A stretch of 64,000 bases of DNA. Origin: Anaerolineales bacterium. Lineage in GTDB: Bacteria; Chloroflexota; Anaerolineae; 4572-78; J111. This document shows positions 25,742-35,786 of the stretch, piece by piece. Where the stretch lies: contig JACKAU010000006.1 of the NCBI GenBank assembly GCA_020634855.1, forward strand, positions 310,001 through 374,000, in the 5' to 3' direction. The position numbers were made by a program, and so were the translations under genes. The notes below the pieces were generated by a model. That model was not told where the DNA came from. It did no database searches and was given only the letters and a program-made list of their open reading frames with translations. Every line of letters begins with the position of its first letter. Positions within the stretch are counted from its first letter, which is position 1.

Positions 25742-26839
25742 ATGAAACAAGTTTGTCTACTATGCCAGCGCACATCACCCGATAGCAATCTCTACTGCCA
25801 GGAAACCTACTGCCCGGCCGAAATGTCGCCCAATATCTTGGGCTACGGCGAATGGCTAGGCGATATCGAGATTGTCAAAGCAATTGCCGTCCTACGATCC
25901 GCCGCACTCTACGAGGCGATGCACCAAGGCCAACGCGTGCTGCTCAAAGTGGCCCATCCCGGTCGCGAAAACACCGAACGCCTCAAACGCGAAGCCGAAT
26001 TTCTACGCGATATCCAACTCAAACGCGACCAGAACGAGTTCCTGCCGGTCCTGCTCCCGCCCTACGCCAACACCACCATTAAGGTCGATGCCTACGGCAA
26101 GGCGATGCTGGGCGGACACCTGCTCTACTTCTGCCTCTTCGAATTCGTCGAAGGCGAACCGCTGCGCGACGTGCTGACCAAGCATCCCCAGTTGTGGATC
26201 AACCACATTGGCTGGTTGATGATCAGCCTGGCCTCAGCGACCGCCTTTGTCCAGAGCAAAGGCATGTTCCATTTCGGCCTGACCCCGGAATCGGTGCTGC
26301 TGAAGTTTGACATCAAACAAAACGTGCCGCGCATCCTGTTGTTCGATCTGGGCATCATCAGCGACGGCCAAAACATCGGACACAACTGGCACCCCTTCGC
26401 CGTCTCGCCGGCCTACACCGCCCCCGAACTAATCACCGACAGCAAAATCCGCCCCGATTACCGCACCGACGTTTACGGCTTGGGTCTAACGTTGTACGAA
26501 CTGCTGGTAGGCGAGCCGGCCTTTCATTATAAACTCAACAGCGATGAAGAAGTCTATAAAGCCGTGTTACGCAACCGGCGCATTAGAATGAACCGCGTCG
26601 AAGACGTCAAAAGCGTAGCCAACATCGCCCTCAAAGCCAGCGACCAACTCCCCAACCAACGCTACCAAAACGCCGCCGAGGTCACCCAGGAACTGTTGGC
26701 TTACTTCGGCCCGGTTCCCGGCCGGAAGAAAAGCCGCTGGCCGAAATTAAAAACGTTGATGGTTGTCGTCGGCGCGCTGCTCACCATCGCCTTCCTGATC
26801 ACCATCGCCGTAACGTTGAATGAATTCGTCGTACTTTAG
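25742..26839 (+). CDS. Zinc-ribbon membrane pseudokinase (EssB-like)
   Basis: A 365-residue protein. Residues 5-24 form a Cys-rich motif (Cys5, Cys8, Cys19, Cys24), likely a zinc ribbon. Residues about 35-320 have the protein kinase fold: a VLLK lysine, catalytic-loop segment HFGLTPES (177-184), DLG at 202-204 and the APE motif in YTAPEL. The His-Arg-Asp of active kinases reads His-Phe-Gly, so the catalytic Asp is missing and the Lys two positions on is Thr; it is probably a pseudokinase. One membrane segment lies at about 337-360, close to the C-terminus. EssB/YukC of the firmicute T7SS is likewise a membrane pseudokinase, so it is the best candidate for that role here; homology to EssB specifically was not shown. 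It lies directly upstream of the giant ATPase gene. Confidence 0.85.
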   Translation: MKQVCLLCQRTSPDSNLYCQETYCPAEMSPNILGYGEWLGDIEIVKAIAVLRSAALYEAMHQGQRVLLKVAHPGRENTERLKREAEFLRDIQLKRDQNEFLPVLLPPYANTTIKVDAYGKAMLGGHLLYFCLFEFVEGEPLRDVLTKHPQLWINHIGWLMISLASATAFVQSKGMFHFGLTPESVLLKFDIKQNVPRILLFDLGIISDGQNIGHNWHPFAVSPAYTAPELITDSKIRPDYRTDVYGLGLTLYELLVGEPAFHYKLNSDEEVYKAVLRNRRIRMNRVEDVKSVANIALKASDQLPNQRYQNAAEVTQELLAYFGPVPGRKKSRWPKLKTLMVVVGALLTIAFLITIAVTLNEFVVL

Positions 26840-26858
26840 GATGACATAATTTATTTCA

Positions 26859-26919
26859 CCCTCACCCCGTCGCTAACGCGACTCCCCTCTCCCTGAGGAA
26901 GAGGGGTTGGGGGTGAGGG
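26859..26919. repeat. Nested hairpin (CCCTCACCCC type)
   Basis: CCCTCACCCC pairs with GGGGGTGAGGG, and CCCCTCT pairs with AGAGGGG inside it. It fills the gap between the pseudokinase gene and the giant ATPase gene and could cause partial termination or protect mRNA ends. Confidence 0.8.
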
Positions 26920-26941
26920 CTATCTTTAGGAGGACAGAGTC

Positions 26942-29900
26942 ATGAATGGTCCCATCTACATTGATCGACCGCCCAGAATACAGCCGGAACTCCCGTTTGA
27001 CCAAATAGAAATCCCCGGCCCGCCGGACAAAAACGAGCAAGGCAACGCTCGCCTGATCCAGGTGGGACTGCCGTTGTTAACGATTCTCGGCTACGTACTC
27101 ATCTCATCCATCGGTGGGGCCGGACGCAGCCCAATGCTGCTCATTCCTATGGCGCTGTCCGTGGTGGCGTCCACCGCCTTTTCCATCTACAGCTACCGCA
27201 AAGAAAAACAAAAACAGATCGAAATCGAACGTGGCTATACCAAGCGACTGGTCGAGATGTACAAAGAGATGAACAACTACCAAGACCAGCAGCGCCGCTT
27301 TTACGGCTACAACTACCCCGACCGCGCCAGCCTGTACCGCATTGTCCACAACGCCCGCGCCGAGGTCGAGAAGCCGGATCGCACCCTCCGCTCCGAGTCG
27401 CGCTTGTGGGAGCGCCGTACGTCCGACGATGATTTCGGCGTTATCCGCCTGGGGATGGGCACCATTCCCTCCACCGTACCTTACGTCTTACGCGAGGGCA
27501 GCAACTTCGACGACCCGCAAGCCCGCGAAGCCATGAAACTGGAAGCCGACTCCAAATTCGTGTCCGATACACCGGTCATTGTCTCCCTGCGCCCGCCGCA
27601 AGAAGACGCCGCCGAAGGGCCGAAAGATGACGAGGTCGGGATTAACCCACCGGCCGCCCACGCTCTGGGTATCGCCGGCGAGCGCCGCGCGGTGTACGAA
27701 GCCGTCCGGGCCATGCTCGGCCATTTCGTGGTGTTCCACGCCCCGTCCGACACCCGTCTCTATTTCCTGGCCTCTAAAAAGGAAGAGTGGGCCTGGACCG
27801 ACGATCTGCCCCACAGCCAGGATGACGACCAGAGTAAATCTCGCTGCTTCCTCAGTGAAATTAGTGAAGACGATCAAGAAAAGGTCTTTGGCGAGGATGA
27901 AGAAGGCGCGCTGGACAAATATTTGGAAGGCATCCGCAAGGTGCTGGCTCAGCGCAAAATCCGGCTGGAAGACCGCGACGATAACCAAGGCAAAGCCGAC
28001 CCGACCCTGCCGTTTCTGGTGGTCGTGGTCGATCTGCTCGACGCTATCTACGATCCTAAATCGCCGCTCAACGGCTTAGAATCAGACGCCGCTATGTCCA
28101 TCTTATTGGAAGAAGGCGCGGCGCTTGGCGCGGCCGTCATCTTCCTGGTGCCGGAACGCAGCAAAGTACCAAGCGGTTGCCAATCGGTCATCGAAATCGA
28201 GCGCACCACCCCCGCCACCAACAGCCGCATCGCCCAAAACGAAAAGCTCCACTTCCGCTACGCCGAGATTGGCGTCAACAGCTACCGCTACGTCGGCGAA
28301 TCCGACGCCATCGCCAAGCCGGACGAGATGGTCGGTCTGGCCCAAATGTTAGCCCAGATGCAGCTCCGCCAGAGCGCCGGGGCGAACGTGGCCCGGGCCG
28401 TACCGTTTATGAGCCTAATGGGTTACAACTCAATGCAACATTTGGAAGACGAGTCGCTGAAAAATTGGCACGACAGCACCGAACCCCAATTCTCCAACTG
28501 GCTGCGGGTCAAGCTCGGCCTGATGTCCGGCAATAAGCCCCGCACCCTGGTCTTCTCAGCCAAACGCGATGGGGTTCACGGGATGGTCGCCGGCAGCACC
28601 GGCTCCGGTAAATCGGAACTGCTCATCTCGATGATCATCGGCATGGCCGTCACCTATGACCCGTCCGTGCTTAACTTTGTACTGGTCGATTATAAAGGCG
28701 GCGGCGCGTTCAAAGAATTTGCCGAGCTGCCCCACTGCGTCGATATCATCACCAACCTGGCCGGCGACGGCGTAACCCGCATGTTCACCGCCATCAAATC
28801 GGAGATGCAGCGACGGCAAGCCCTCAACGCCGAAACCGGCACCAAGAACATCGTCGATTACCGCCAGAAGGGGCTGCACAAAACTTACCAGCCTTACCCC
28901 TACCTCTTCATTATTATCGACGAGTTCGCCGAGATGATCGCCGACCGGGCCGAGTACAAATCCGAACTGGAAAGTATCACCCGCGTCGGCCGGGCGCAGG
29001 GCGTCTCGCTGATTTTGGCCGCTCAGCGACCCAGCGGCGTCACCGACCAAATGCGCTCCAACATCAAGTTCCGCATCAGCCTGCGGGTTGAAACGCCCGG
29101 CGAAAGCCGCGAGATGCTGCGCCGCACCGACGCCGCGTTCTTGCCCAACGGCGTTCCCGGCCGCGGCTACTTACAGGTCGGCAACGACGAAATCGAACTC
29201 ATTCAAGTCGCCTACACCGGCGAGAGATATATCGATCCCAACCAAACCCCGCGGGGCAGCGTCATTTGGCCCGACCGCGCCGGCAGCGATGCGGCCCAAG
29301 ATCAAGAGCCGCCGGAACTGTACAAGGCTATCATCACCAACTTGAACCGGATGGCTCGCCAGCACGATGTCGCGGAGCAAAACGCGCCCTGGCCCGGCTT
29401 CCTGCCCAGCCACCTGGCCCTGTCCGAACTCCTGGTCTCCGATGATCCCCAGGTCGAGGCCATTACCTACCGGCGTTACCTGAGCGATGTCGATAAGTTG
29501 ACGCTCGGCCAAAAAGCGGAAGACGCGCTAACCTTGAACCCGGCCCTGAGCAAATGGCTCACCGCCGAAAGCGGCTGGCTCGACGAACTCGATTGGGAAA
29601 ATTACGCCGTCCGGCCCGTAGTCGGTTTGATCGATAATCCCTACGCGGCCAAGCAGCATCCCTTGATTGTACCGCTGCCGCGCGGCCACGTCGTCATCTT
29701 CGGCGCGTCCGGTTGGGGCAAGACGACCTTCATCCGCAGTCTGGCCGTCAGCCTGGCCGCCACTCATTCGCCGGACCAGTTGCACCTGTACATCCTGGAT
29801 TTGGGCGGCCGCAACCTGGGCGTGTTGGAAAAGTTCCCCCACGTCGGCGCGGTCATCATCCCGGACGAAGAAGGCTACGAAGAGCGCGTCGAGCAGATGC

Positions 29901-32900
29901 TGCGCGAAATCGAAGGCATCATCGAACAGCGCAAGACGATTTTGAGCACCTCCGGCGCGCCCGATGTCTACCAATATAATGAAAAGCACCGGCGCGACCC
30001 GCTGCCGGCCGTGGTCGTGGCCATTGACAACTTTGTCGAGTTCAAAGAAACCTTCGGCAACGAAAACGACAGCAACGTCGAAACGATCCTGACCAAATTC
30101 ATCGGTCTGGCCCGCCAGTCCAAACCGTATGGCATTCACTTCGTCATCTCGGTCAACCAAATGAGCGATCTCTCCAGCCAGCTTTACTCCATCTTCACCG
30201 AACGGCTCACCCTACGCCTGGCCGACCACACCGAATACCGGGCCATCGTTGGCGGCCAAGTGTCCGAAATCGGCGAGATGCCCGGTCGCGGCTATATCAA
30301 ACAAGGCCGCCAGCCGCTCAGCTTCCAAATTGCCGTACCCATCGACCTGAGTCGCGAAGGGGCCGAGGGCGCGACCGAAATCCAGGAACTGGAACAGTTG
30401 GCCCGCAATATGACCGACTACATCGACCGCTCCGGCCGCCAATATCAAGGTCCGGTACCCATCGACGCCTTGCCCAAAGCCGTACTCTTCAAACAGATTT
30501 TGGCCCGACACCACAATCTGGAACTGGACGAAACCTTTGTCGACCGCCTGCGCGAAGTCACCCGCCAACAGTGGGCCGACAGCAAAAATTCCGACCTGGC
30601 CGACTGGCTGAAATTCACGATGGGCGTCATCTCCGGCAACCGCCTGCGCGAGATGAGCCTGGAAGCCAAGAAAGACGGCGTCCACGGCCTCATCGCCGGC
30701 GGCACCGGCTCCGGTAAATCGGAACTGCTGATGACCCTGATTGTCGGCCTGGCCCTGAACTACGACCCCAGCATTCTCAACTTCGTGCTGGTCGATTATA
30801 AAGGCGGCGGCGCGTTCAAACCGCTCGAACCGCTGCCCCACGTGGTCGATACCATCACCAACTTGAACAAGGCCGCCGTCAAGCGGATGTTCACCGCCAT
30901 CAACGCCGAAATGCAGCGGCGACAGGCGCTCAACGCCAACACCGGCACCAAAGACATCGTCGAGTACCGGGCCAAAGGACTGCATCTGACCCACTCGCCT
31001 TACCCGCACCTGTTCATCATCATCGACGAGTACGCCGAGATGATCAGCGACAATCCCGAATTCAAGGCCGAACTGGAAAGTATCACCCGCGTTGGCCGGG
31101 CCCAAGGTGTCAACCTGCTGCTGGCTTCGCAGCGACCGGTCGGCGTCACCGACCAGATGCGGGCCAACATCAAGTTCCGTATCTGCCTGCGGGTCGAAGA
31201 AGTCGATACCAGCCGCGAGATGCTGCGCCGCTCTGACGCCGCCTTCCTGCCCAGCGGCATGCCCGGTCGCGGTTACTTACAGGTCGGCAACGAGGGGCTG
31301 GAACTGACCCAAATTGCCTACACCGGCGAAACGTATCCCTACGCCGAAGTCAAAGAAGGCGGCAAGAAGCCCAAGTTCTACGATATCGTCGTCGATTTAG
31401 CCAACGAGTTGCTGGAAGGCGAAGCGCCGCGCACCCCGTGGCCGCCCTTCCTGCCCACCAAACTGACCTTCGCCGACCCGCTGATGACCGGCTACCTGGA
31501 CGACGACTACAAACCGCTCATCACCCTCAACCAAACCGACCGCCTCAGCCTGAACCCCTTCATCGAGGATTGGCTGAACGGCCGGGGTCGCTGGCCCGGC
31601 ATCGATTGGAACAAAAACGCGATGCGCGGCATCGCCGGCTTGCTAGATGACCCCTACGGCGCGCGCCAGATGCCGCTGGTTACCGACCTGACTAAAGGAC
31701 ACGCCGTTATCTTCGGCGCGTCGGGCTGGGGCAAAACGACCTTTATTCGCTCGCTGATTTTGAGTATGGCCGGTACGCACTCGCCGGACGAGTTCCACGC
31801 CCACATCCTGGATTTGGGCGGGCGCAACCTGGAAGTATTGCGGGCGCTGCCCCACGTCGGCACGGTCATTATGCCCGATGAGCGCGGCTACGAAGAGCGC
31901 GTCCAACAGTTGTGGCGCGAACTCAACGACATCATCGACGCCCGCAAGCGCCGCTTTAGCGAAGCCGGGGTCTCGACCCTGTATGAATACAACACCACCG
32001 ACAACGGCGATATTATGCCGGCCATTATGGTCGTCATCGACAACTTCACCGAATATATCGAAACCTTCGCCAGCGCGTCCGCTGCGGATGACGACGACAA
32101 CCTGCTGACCGCCTTTGTGGCGCTGGCCCGTCAGGGCAAAGCCTACGGCCTGCACTTTGTCATCTCGGTCACCCGCCTGAACGTGCTCAACAGCAAGCTC
32201 TACAGCCTCTTCACCGAACGGATGACCCTCCGCTTGTCCGACGCGACCGAGTACAGCGCCATTGTGGGCGCACAGATTGGTGAAATTGAAGAGATCACCG
32301 GACGCGGCTACGCTAAGGCCGGCCAGCGGCCGCTAGGCTTCCAGATTGCCCTGCCGCCGGGTTCGGTTGACAGCCAAGGTCAGGTGCGCGGCGAGGCCCG
32401 CCAAATTCGGGCCATCGGCGAGCAGATGAACCATTTCATCGCCCAAGCCGACCACCGCTACCACCAACCGCTGCGCATCGACGCCCTGCCGAAAGCCTCG
32501 TCCTATCGCCAGGTTCAAACCGAGATTTTGGGCCTCGACCCGGATCGCTCGTTTGTGGACGAACTCAAGGAAGCTACCCGCGAAGTCTGGGAGCGCAACG
32601 CCTCGGCCGAACATGCCGACTGGCTGCAAGTGGTGCTAGGCATCACCTCCGGCAACCGCAAGCGGGCGCTGCAATTGGAAGCAAAGAAAGACGGCGTCCA
32701 CGGGATGATCGCCGGCGGCACCGGCTCCGGTAAATCGGAACTGCTGATGACCCTGATTGTCGGCCTGGTGCTCAACTACGACCCCAGCATTCTCAACTTC
32801 GTGTTGGTCGATTATAAAGGCGGCGGCGCGTTCAAACCGTTCGAGCGGCTGCCCCACGTGGTCGATATCGTCACCAACTTGAACAAAGCCGGCGTGGATC

Positions 32901-35692
32901 GGATGTTCACCGCCATCAGCGCTGAAATTCGCCGCCGCCAGGCGCTCAACGCCGAAACCGGCACCAAAGACATTGTAGAATACCGCCGCAAAGGCTTACA
33001 CAAAACCGGCGAGGATTACCCGCACCTGTTCATCATCATCGACGAATACGCCGAAATGATCGACGACAACCCGGAATACCGGGCCGAACTGGAAAGTATC
33101 ACCCGCGTCGGTCGGGCGCAGGGGGTCAACCTGATTTTAGCTTCGCAGCGACCCAAAGGCGTCTCTGACCAGATGCGGGCCAACATCAAGCTGCGCCTCT
33201 GTCTGCGGGTTGAGCAGGCCGACACCAGCCGCGAGCTGCTGCGCCGCCCCGACGCGGCCATGCTGCCCAACGGGATGCCCGGTCGCGGCTACATTCAGGC
33301 CGGCAACGAAAATCTGGAACTGGTGCAGGTCTCCTGGACCGGCGAAGATCAGCCCGATGACCGCGCCCCGAACGTCTTGTGGCCGGATCACGTCCGCGAG
33401 GTCATCGCCCCGACCGACGAGGACACGCCCAAACTGTTCGACACGGTTGTGCAAATCGCGTCTGAGTTGGTCGAACACCAGATGGCGCCGAAACCGTGGC
33501 CCGGCTTCCTGCCCTACTTCTTCAGTTTGCAATCGGCCTTGTATGACGCCCAGAAGAACGTCGGCTTCACCCTGATGGATGAAGTTTCGGACTGGCTCAA
33601 CGGCGACACCGACGCGTTATGGCCGGGCGTCGATTGGCGCAAGAGCGCGATGCGGCCGGTGGCCGGGCTGGTCGACAATCCGACCGAGGCCCAGCAGACG
33701 CCGCTCCGCTTCGAGTTAAACCGCACCCATCTGGCCATCTTTGGCGACTCCGGCTGGGGCAAGACCTCGCTGATGCGTACCTTGATGGTCAGCCTGGCCG
33801 CCACCCATTCGCCGGATGAACTGCACGCCTACATTCTGGATTTGGGCGGCCGCAACTACCGCGCCGTTGAAATGCTGCCGCACGTAGGTACGGCGGTCTA
33901 CGCCGATGAGGAAGCTTTTGAAGAGCGGATGCAGCGCTTACTGGACAAATTGGGTAAGATGATCGAGGAGCGCCAGCAACTCTTCAGCGACGCCGACGCC
34001 AACACCTTATACGACTACAACGAACGCTATCCCGACCGGGCGCTGCCCGCCGTCCTGGTCGTCATCGACAACTTTGCCGAACTGCGCGAGAACTACGAGA
34101 TGCTGGTCGAAACCGTGCTGCTGCCGCTAGTTCGCCGCTCGCTGAGCGTGGGCATCACCTTTGCCATCACCAGCAACGTGCCCAACAATATGCCGAGCAA
34201 GCTGTTCAACCTATTCGGCGAGCGTATCACCTTCAAGCAGACCGAGGCCGACCGCTACGTTGATATTGTCGGCCGGGGCGCGATTGAAATTGATGACATT
34301 CCGGGACGCGGCTACATCCGCATCGGCAAGCAGCCGTTGCTGTTCCACGCCGCGCTGCCGGTCGGGATGTTCGATGACGAAGGCCGCGACAGCTTGGCCG
34401 AAGGCGACGAAATCCGCCGGCTGGGCAATCAAATGCGCGACTACATCGACGCCGGCCACATCACCCTCCAGAGCCAGCCTGACCCGATTGCCATCCTGCC
34501 GGAGATTGTCTCGCTCAAAGACGTCTTGGAGCAAGCCGGCCCGGCCCGGTCGCAGCGAGTGCAAGCCCTGCTCGGGTTGAACAGCAGCTTACAGCCGGCC
34601 TCGTTCGATTTGACCCGCTTCGGCCCGCACTTTGCCCTGGTTGGGCCGCCGCTGTCGGGCAAAACGACCGCGCTGTACAACTGGGTCTTCTCCATCGCCG
34701 AGCGCTACACGCCGGAGCAGGTCGGGTTGGTGCTGATCGATATGCAGCGCAAGTTTGTCGAATACGGCGGCGAACGCAAGCTCGACGAACTGCCTCACGT
34801 GCTAATGACCATTTCCGAGGTCGAGCAGGTGGCCGGACTGGTCGAGGCGTTGAAGATTGAGGGCGAAGCGCTGGCGGCGCAGACCACCGAGCGCGAGCTG
34901 TTCATCATCATCGATAACTACGATGACTTCAGCGAGGAGATCGACACCGACCGCAGCCTGCCGCGCGAACTGGCTACGCTGGCCCGCCGTTACGGGCGCG
35001 ATGGGATGCACTTCCTCATCGCCGGCACACTTGACAGCGGCGTTAGCGAACTACGCCGCCGGGTACAGTCGGCCAACTTCGGCGTCGGCCTGCGAACGGC
35101 TCAATCCGTGGAAGCGCTGCGGGTGACCCGCACCCCGGCGGAACTGCGCAACAAAGCCTTCCCGATGGGGCGCGGCTACATCGTCAAATCAGGTCAGCCG
35201 ACGATGCTCCAGGTCGCCAGTCCGTACGAAGGTATGGGCATCGATATGACCGGCGACTTCGATGACCAGGCCGAAAAAGTGGCTCAGGCGCTGGATATGT
35301 GGGTGGCTCAACTGACCGCCAAGTATCCTGACCAACGAGCCAACTGGTCGGACCCGGCGCTGGTGACCACCGCCGCCGAAGGCGCCGCCCCGCAGCAAAG
35401 CGAGAAGGCGCAGCGGATGATGGCCATCCTACAGCGCGGCATGTTGAAAGAGTTGGAGTATTTGAAAGAAAACAACGGCGCCAACGGCTCCGGTGAACTG
35501 GTTTCCGCTAAACTGTTCCAGCTCGATACCACCCAATGGCACAGCGAGTCGGTTTTAACGGAGCTGCTGCGCGAAATGTGGAAGAAAGAACAAATTGCGG
35601 CCGGCACGCCGGAAGATTTGGTCGAAGCCCTGGCCGTCGATATGGACGATGAGTCGATTATTTTGAGTATTGAAAGTTCATACGCCGAGTAG
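26942..35692 (+). CDS. Giant FtsK/SpoIIIE-family ATPase with seven P-loops (EssC/EccC-like)
   Basis: A 2916-residue membrane ATPase, about twice the size of known EssC/EccC. Two membrane segments lie at about residues 40-82. Seven Walker A motifs follow: GSTGSGKS (551-558), GASGWGKT (921-928), GGTGSGKS (1253-1260), GASGWGKT (1592-1599), GGTGSGKS (1925-1932), GDSGWGKT (2268-2275) and GPPLSGKT (2568-2575). Domains 1, 3 and 5 have an IIIDE[FY]AEM Walker B and the GRAQGV/QRP segment, so they look active; domains 2, 4, 6 and 7 have IDN in place of IDE. The array is therefore three tandem copies of an active/inactive pair plus one last domain. EccC and EssC have three or four such domains and are the motor and substrate-binding coat of type VII secretion. 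There is no FHA domain here; one is encoded next door. An AGGAGGA site precedes the ATG. Confidence 0.93.
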   Translation: MNGPIYIDRPPRIQPELPFDQIEIPGPPDKNEQGNARLIQVGLPLLTILGYVLISSIGGAGRSPMLLIPMALSVVASTAFSIYSYRKEKQKQIEIERGYTKRLVEMYKEMNNYQDQQRRFYGYNYPDRASLYRIVHNARAEVEKPDRTLRSESRLWERRTSDDDFGVIRLGMGTIPSTVPYVLREGSNFDDPQAREAMKLEADSKFVSDTPVIVSLRPPQEDAAEGPKDDEVGINPPAAHALGIAGERRAVYEAVRAMLGHFVVFHAPSDTRLYFLASKKEEWAWTDDLPHSQDDDQSKSRCFLSEISEDDQEKVFGEDEEGALDKYLEGIRKVLAQRKIRLEDRDDNQGKADPTLPFLVVVVDLLDAIYDPKSPLNGLESDAAMSILLEEGAALGAAVIFLVPERSKVPSGCQSVIEIERTTPATNSRIAQNEKLHFRYAEIGVNSYRYVGESDAIAKPDEMVGLAQMLAQMQLRQSAGANVARAVPFMSLMGYNSMQHLEDESLKNWHDSTEPQFSNWLRVKLGLMSGNKPRTLVFSAKRDGVHGMVAGSTGSGKSELLISMIIGMAVTYDPSVLNFVLVDYKGGGAFKEFAELPHCVDIITNLAGDGVTRMFTAIKSEMQRRQALNAETGTKNIVDYRQKGLHKTYQPYPYLFIIIDEFAEMIADRAEYKSELESITRVGRAQGVSLILAAQRPSGVTDQMRSNIKFRISLRVETPGESREMLRRTDAAFLPNGVPGRGYLQVGNDEIELIQVAYTGERYIDPNQTPRGSVIWPDRAGSDAAQDQEPPELYKAIITNLNRMARQHDVAEQNAPWPGFLPSHLALSELLVSDDPQVEAITYRRYLSDVDKLTLGQKAEDALTLNPALSKWLTAESGWLDELDWENYAVRPVVGLIDNPYAAKQHPLIVPLPRGHVVIFGASGWGKTTFIRSLAVSLAATHSPDQLHLYILDLGGRNLGVLEKFPHVGAVIIPDEEGYEERVEQMLREIEGIIEQRKTILSTSGAPDVYQYNEKHRRDPLPAVVVAIDNFVEFKETFGNENDSNVETILTKFIGLARQSKPYGIHFVISVNQMSDLSSQLYSIFTERLTLRLADHTEYRAIVGGQVSEIGEMPGRGYIKQGRQPLSFQIAVPIDLSREGAEGATEIQELEQLARNMTDYIDRSGRQYQGPVPIDALPKAVLFKQILARHHNLELDETFVDRLREVTRQQWADSKNSDLADWLKFTMGVISGNRLREMSLEAKKDGVHGLIAGGTGSGKSELLMTLIVGLALNYDPSILNFVLVDYKGGGAFKPLEPLPHVVDTITNLNKAAVKRMFTAINAEMQRRQALNANTGTKDIVEYRAKGLHLTHSPYPHLFIIIDEYAEMISDNPEFKAELESITRVGRAQGVNLLLASQRPVGVTDQMRANIKFRICLRVEEVDTSREMLRRSDAAFLPSGMPGRGYLQVGNEGLELTQIAYTGETYPYAEVKEGGKKPKFYDIVVDLANELLEGEAPRTPWPPFLPTKLTFADPLMTGYLDDDYKPLITLNQTDRLSLNPFIEDWLNGRGRWPGIDWNKNAMRGIAGLLDDPYGARQMPLVTDLTKGHAVIFGASGWGKTTFIRSLILSMAGTHSPDEFHAHILDLGGRNLEVLRALPHVGTVIMPDERGYEERVQQLWRELNDIIDARKRRFSEAGVSTLYEYNTTDNGDIMPAIMVVIDNFTEYIETFASASAADDDDNLLTAFVALARQGKAYGLHFVISVTRLNVLNSKLYSLFTERMTLRLSDATEYSAIVGAQIGEIEEITGRGYAKAGQRPLGFQIALPPGSVDSQGQVRGEARQIRAIGEQMNHFIAQADHRYHQPLRIDALPKASSYRQVQTEILGLDPDRSFVDELKEATREVWERNASAEHADWLQVVLGITSGNRKRALQLEAKKDGVHGMIAGGTGSGKSELLMTLIVGLVLNYDPSILNFVLVDYKGGGAFKPFERLPHVVDIVTNLNKAGVDRMFTAISAEIRRRQALNAETGTKDIVEYRRKGLHKTGEDYPHLFIIIDEYAEMIDDNPEYRAELESITRVGRAQGVNLILASQRPKGVSDQMRANIKLRLCLRVEQADTSRELLRRPDAAMLPNGMPGRGYIQAGNENLELVQVSWTGEDQPDDRAPNVLWPDHVREVIAPTDEDTPKLFDTVVQIASELVEHQMAPKPWPGFLPYFFSLQSALYDAQKNVGFTLMDEVSDWLNGDTDALWPGVDWRKSAMRPVAGLVDNPTEAQQTPLRFELNRTHLAIFGDSGWGKTSLMRTLMVSLAATHSPDELHAYILDLGGRNYRAVEMLPHVGTAVYADEEAFEERMQRLLDKLGKMIEERQQLFSDADANTLYDYNERYPDRALPAVLVVIDNFAELRENYEMLVETVLLPLVRRSLSVGITFAITSNVPNNMPSKLFNLFGERITFKQTEADRYVDIVGRGAIEIDDIPGRGYIRIGKQPLLFHAALPVGMFDDEGRDSLAEGDEIRRLGNQMRDYIDAGHITLQSQPDPIAILPEIVSLKDVLEQAGPARSQRVQALLGLNSSLQPASFDLTRFGPHFALVGPPLSGKTTALYNWVFSIAERYTPEQVGLVLIDMQRKFVEYGGERKLDELPHVLMTISEVEQVAGLVEALKIEGEALAAQTTERELFIIIDNYDDFSEEIDTDRSLPRELATLARRYGRDGMHFLIAGTLDSGVSELRRRVQSANFGVGLRTAQSVEALRVTRTPAELRNKAFPMGRGYIVKSGQPTMLQVASPYEGMGIDMTGDFDDQAEKVAQALDMWVAQLTAKYPDQRANWSDPALVTTAAEGAAPQQSEKAQRMMAILQRGMLKELEYLKENNGANGSGELVSAKLFQLDTTQWHSESVLTELLREMWKKEQIAAGTPEDLVEALAVDMDDESIILSIESSYAE

Positions 35693-35704
35693 AAAAAATA
35701 TAGC

Positions 35705-35757
35705 GGAGCGACAAAGCTTGCTTTATCAAGCCAATCAAAGCAGAGCTTTGAGGCTCC
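35705..35757. repeat. Double-hairpin intergenic repeat, copy C
   Basis: GGAGCGACAAAGCTTGCTTT at the left and GAGGCTCC at the right match the REP-like family seen at 9157, 43496 and 57308, but the second half has diverged (CAAAGCAGAGCTTTG forms the inner palindrome). It sits between the giant ATPase gene and the next gene. Confidence 0.75.
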
Positions 35758-35786
35758 AGACCTTTATTACAATAGGAGATACTACC

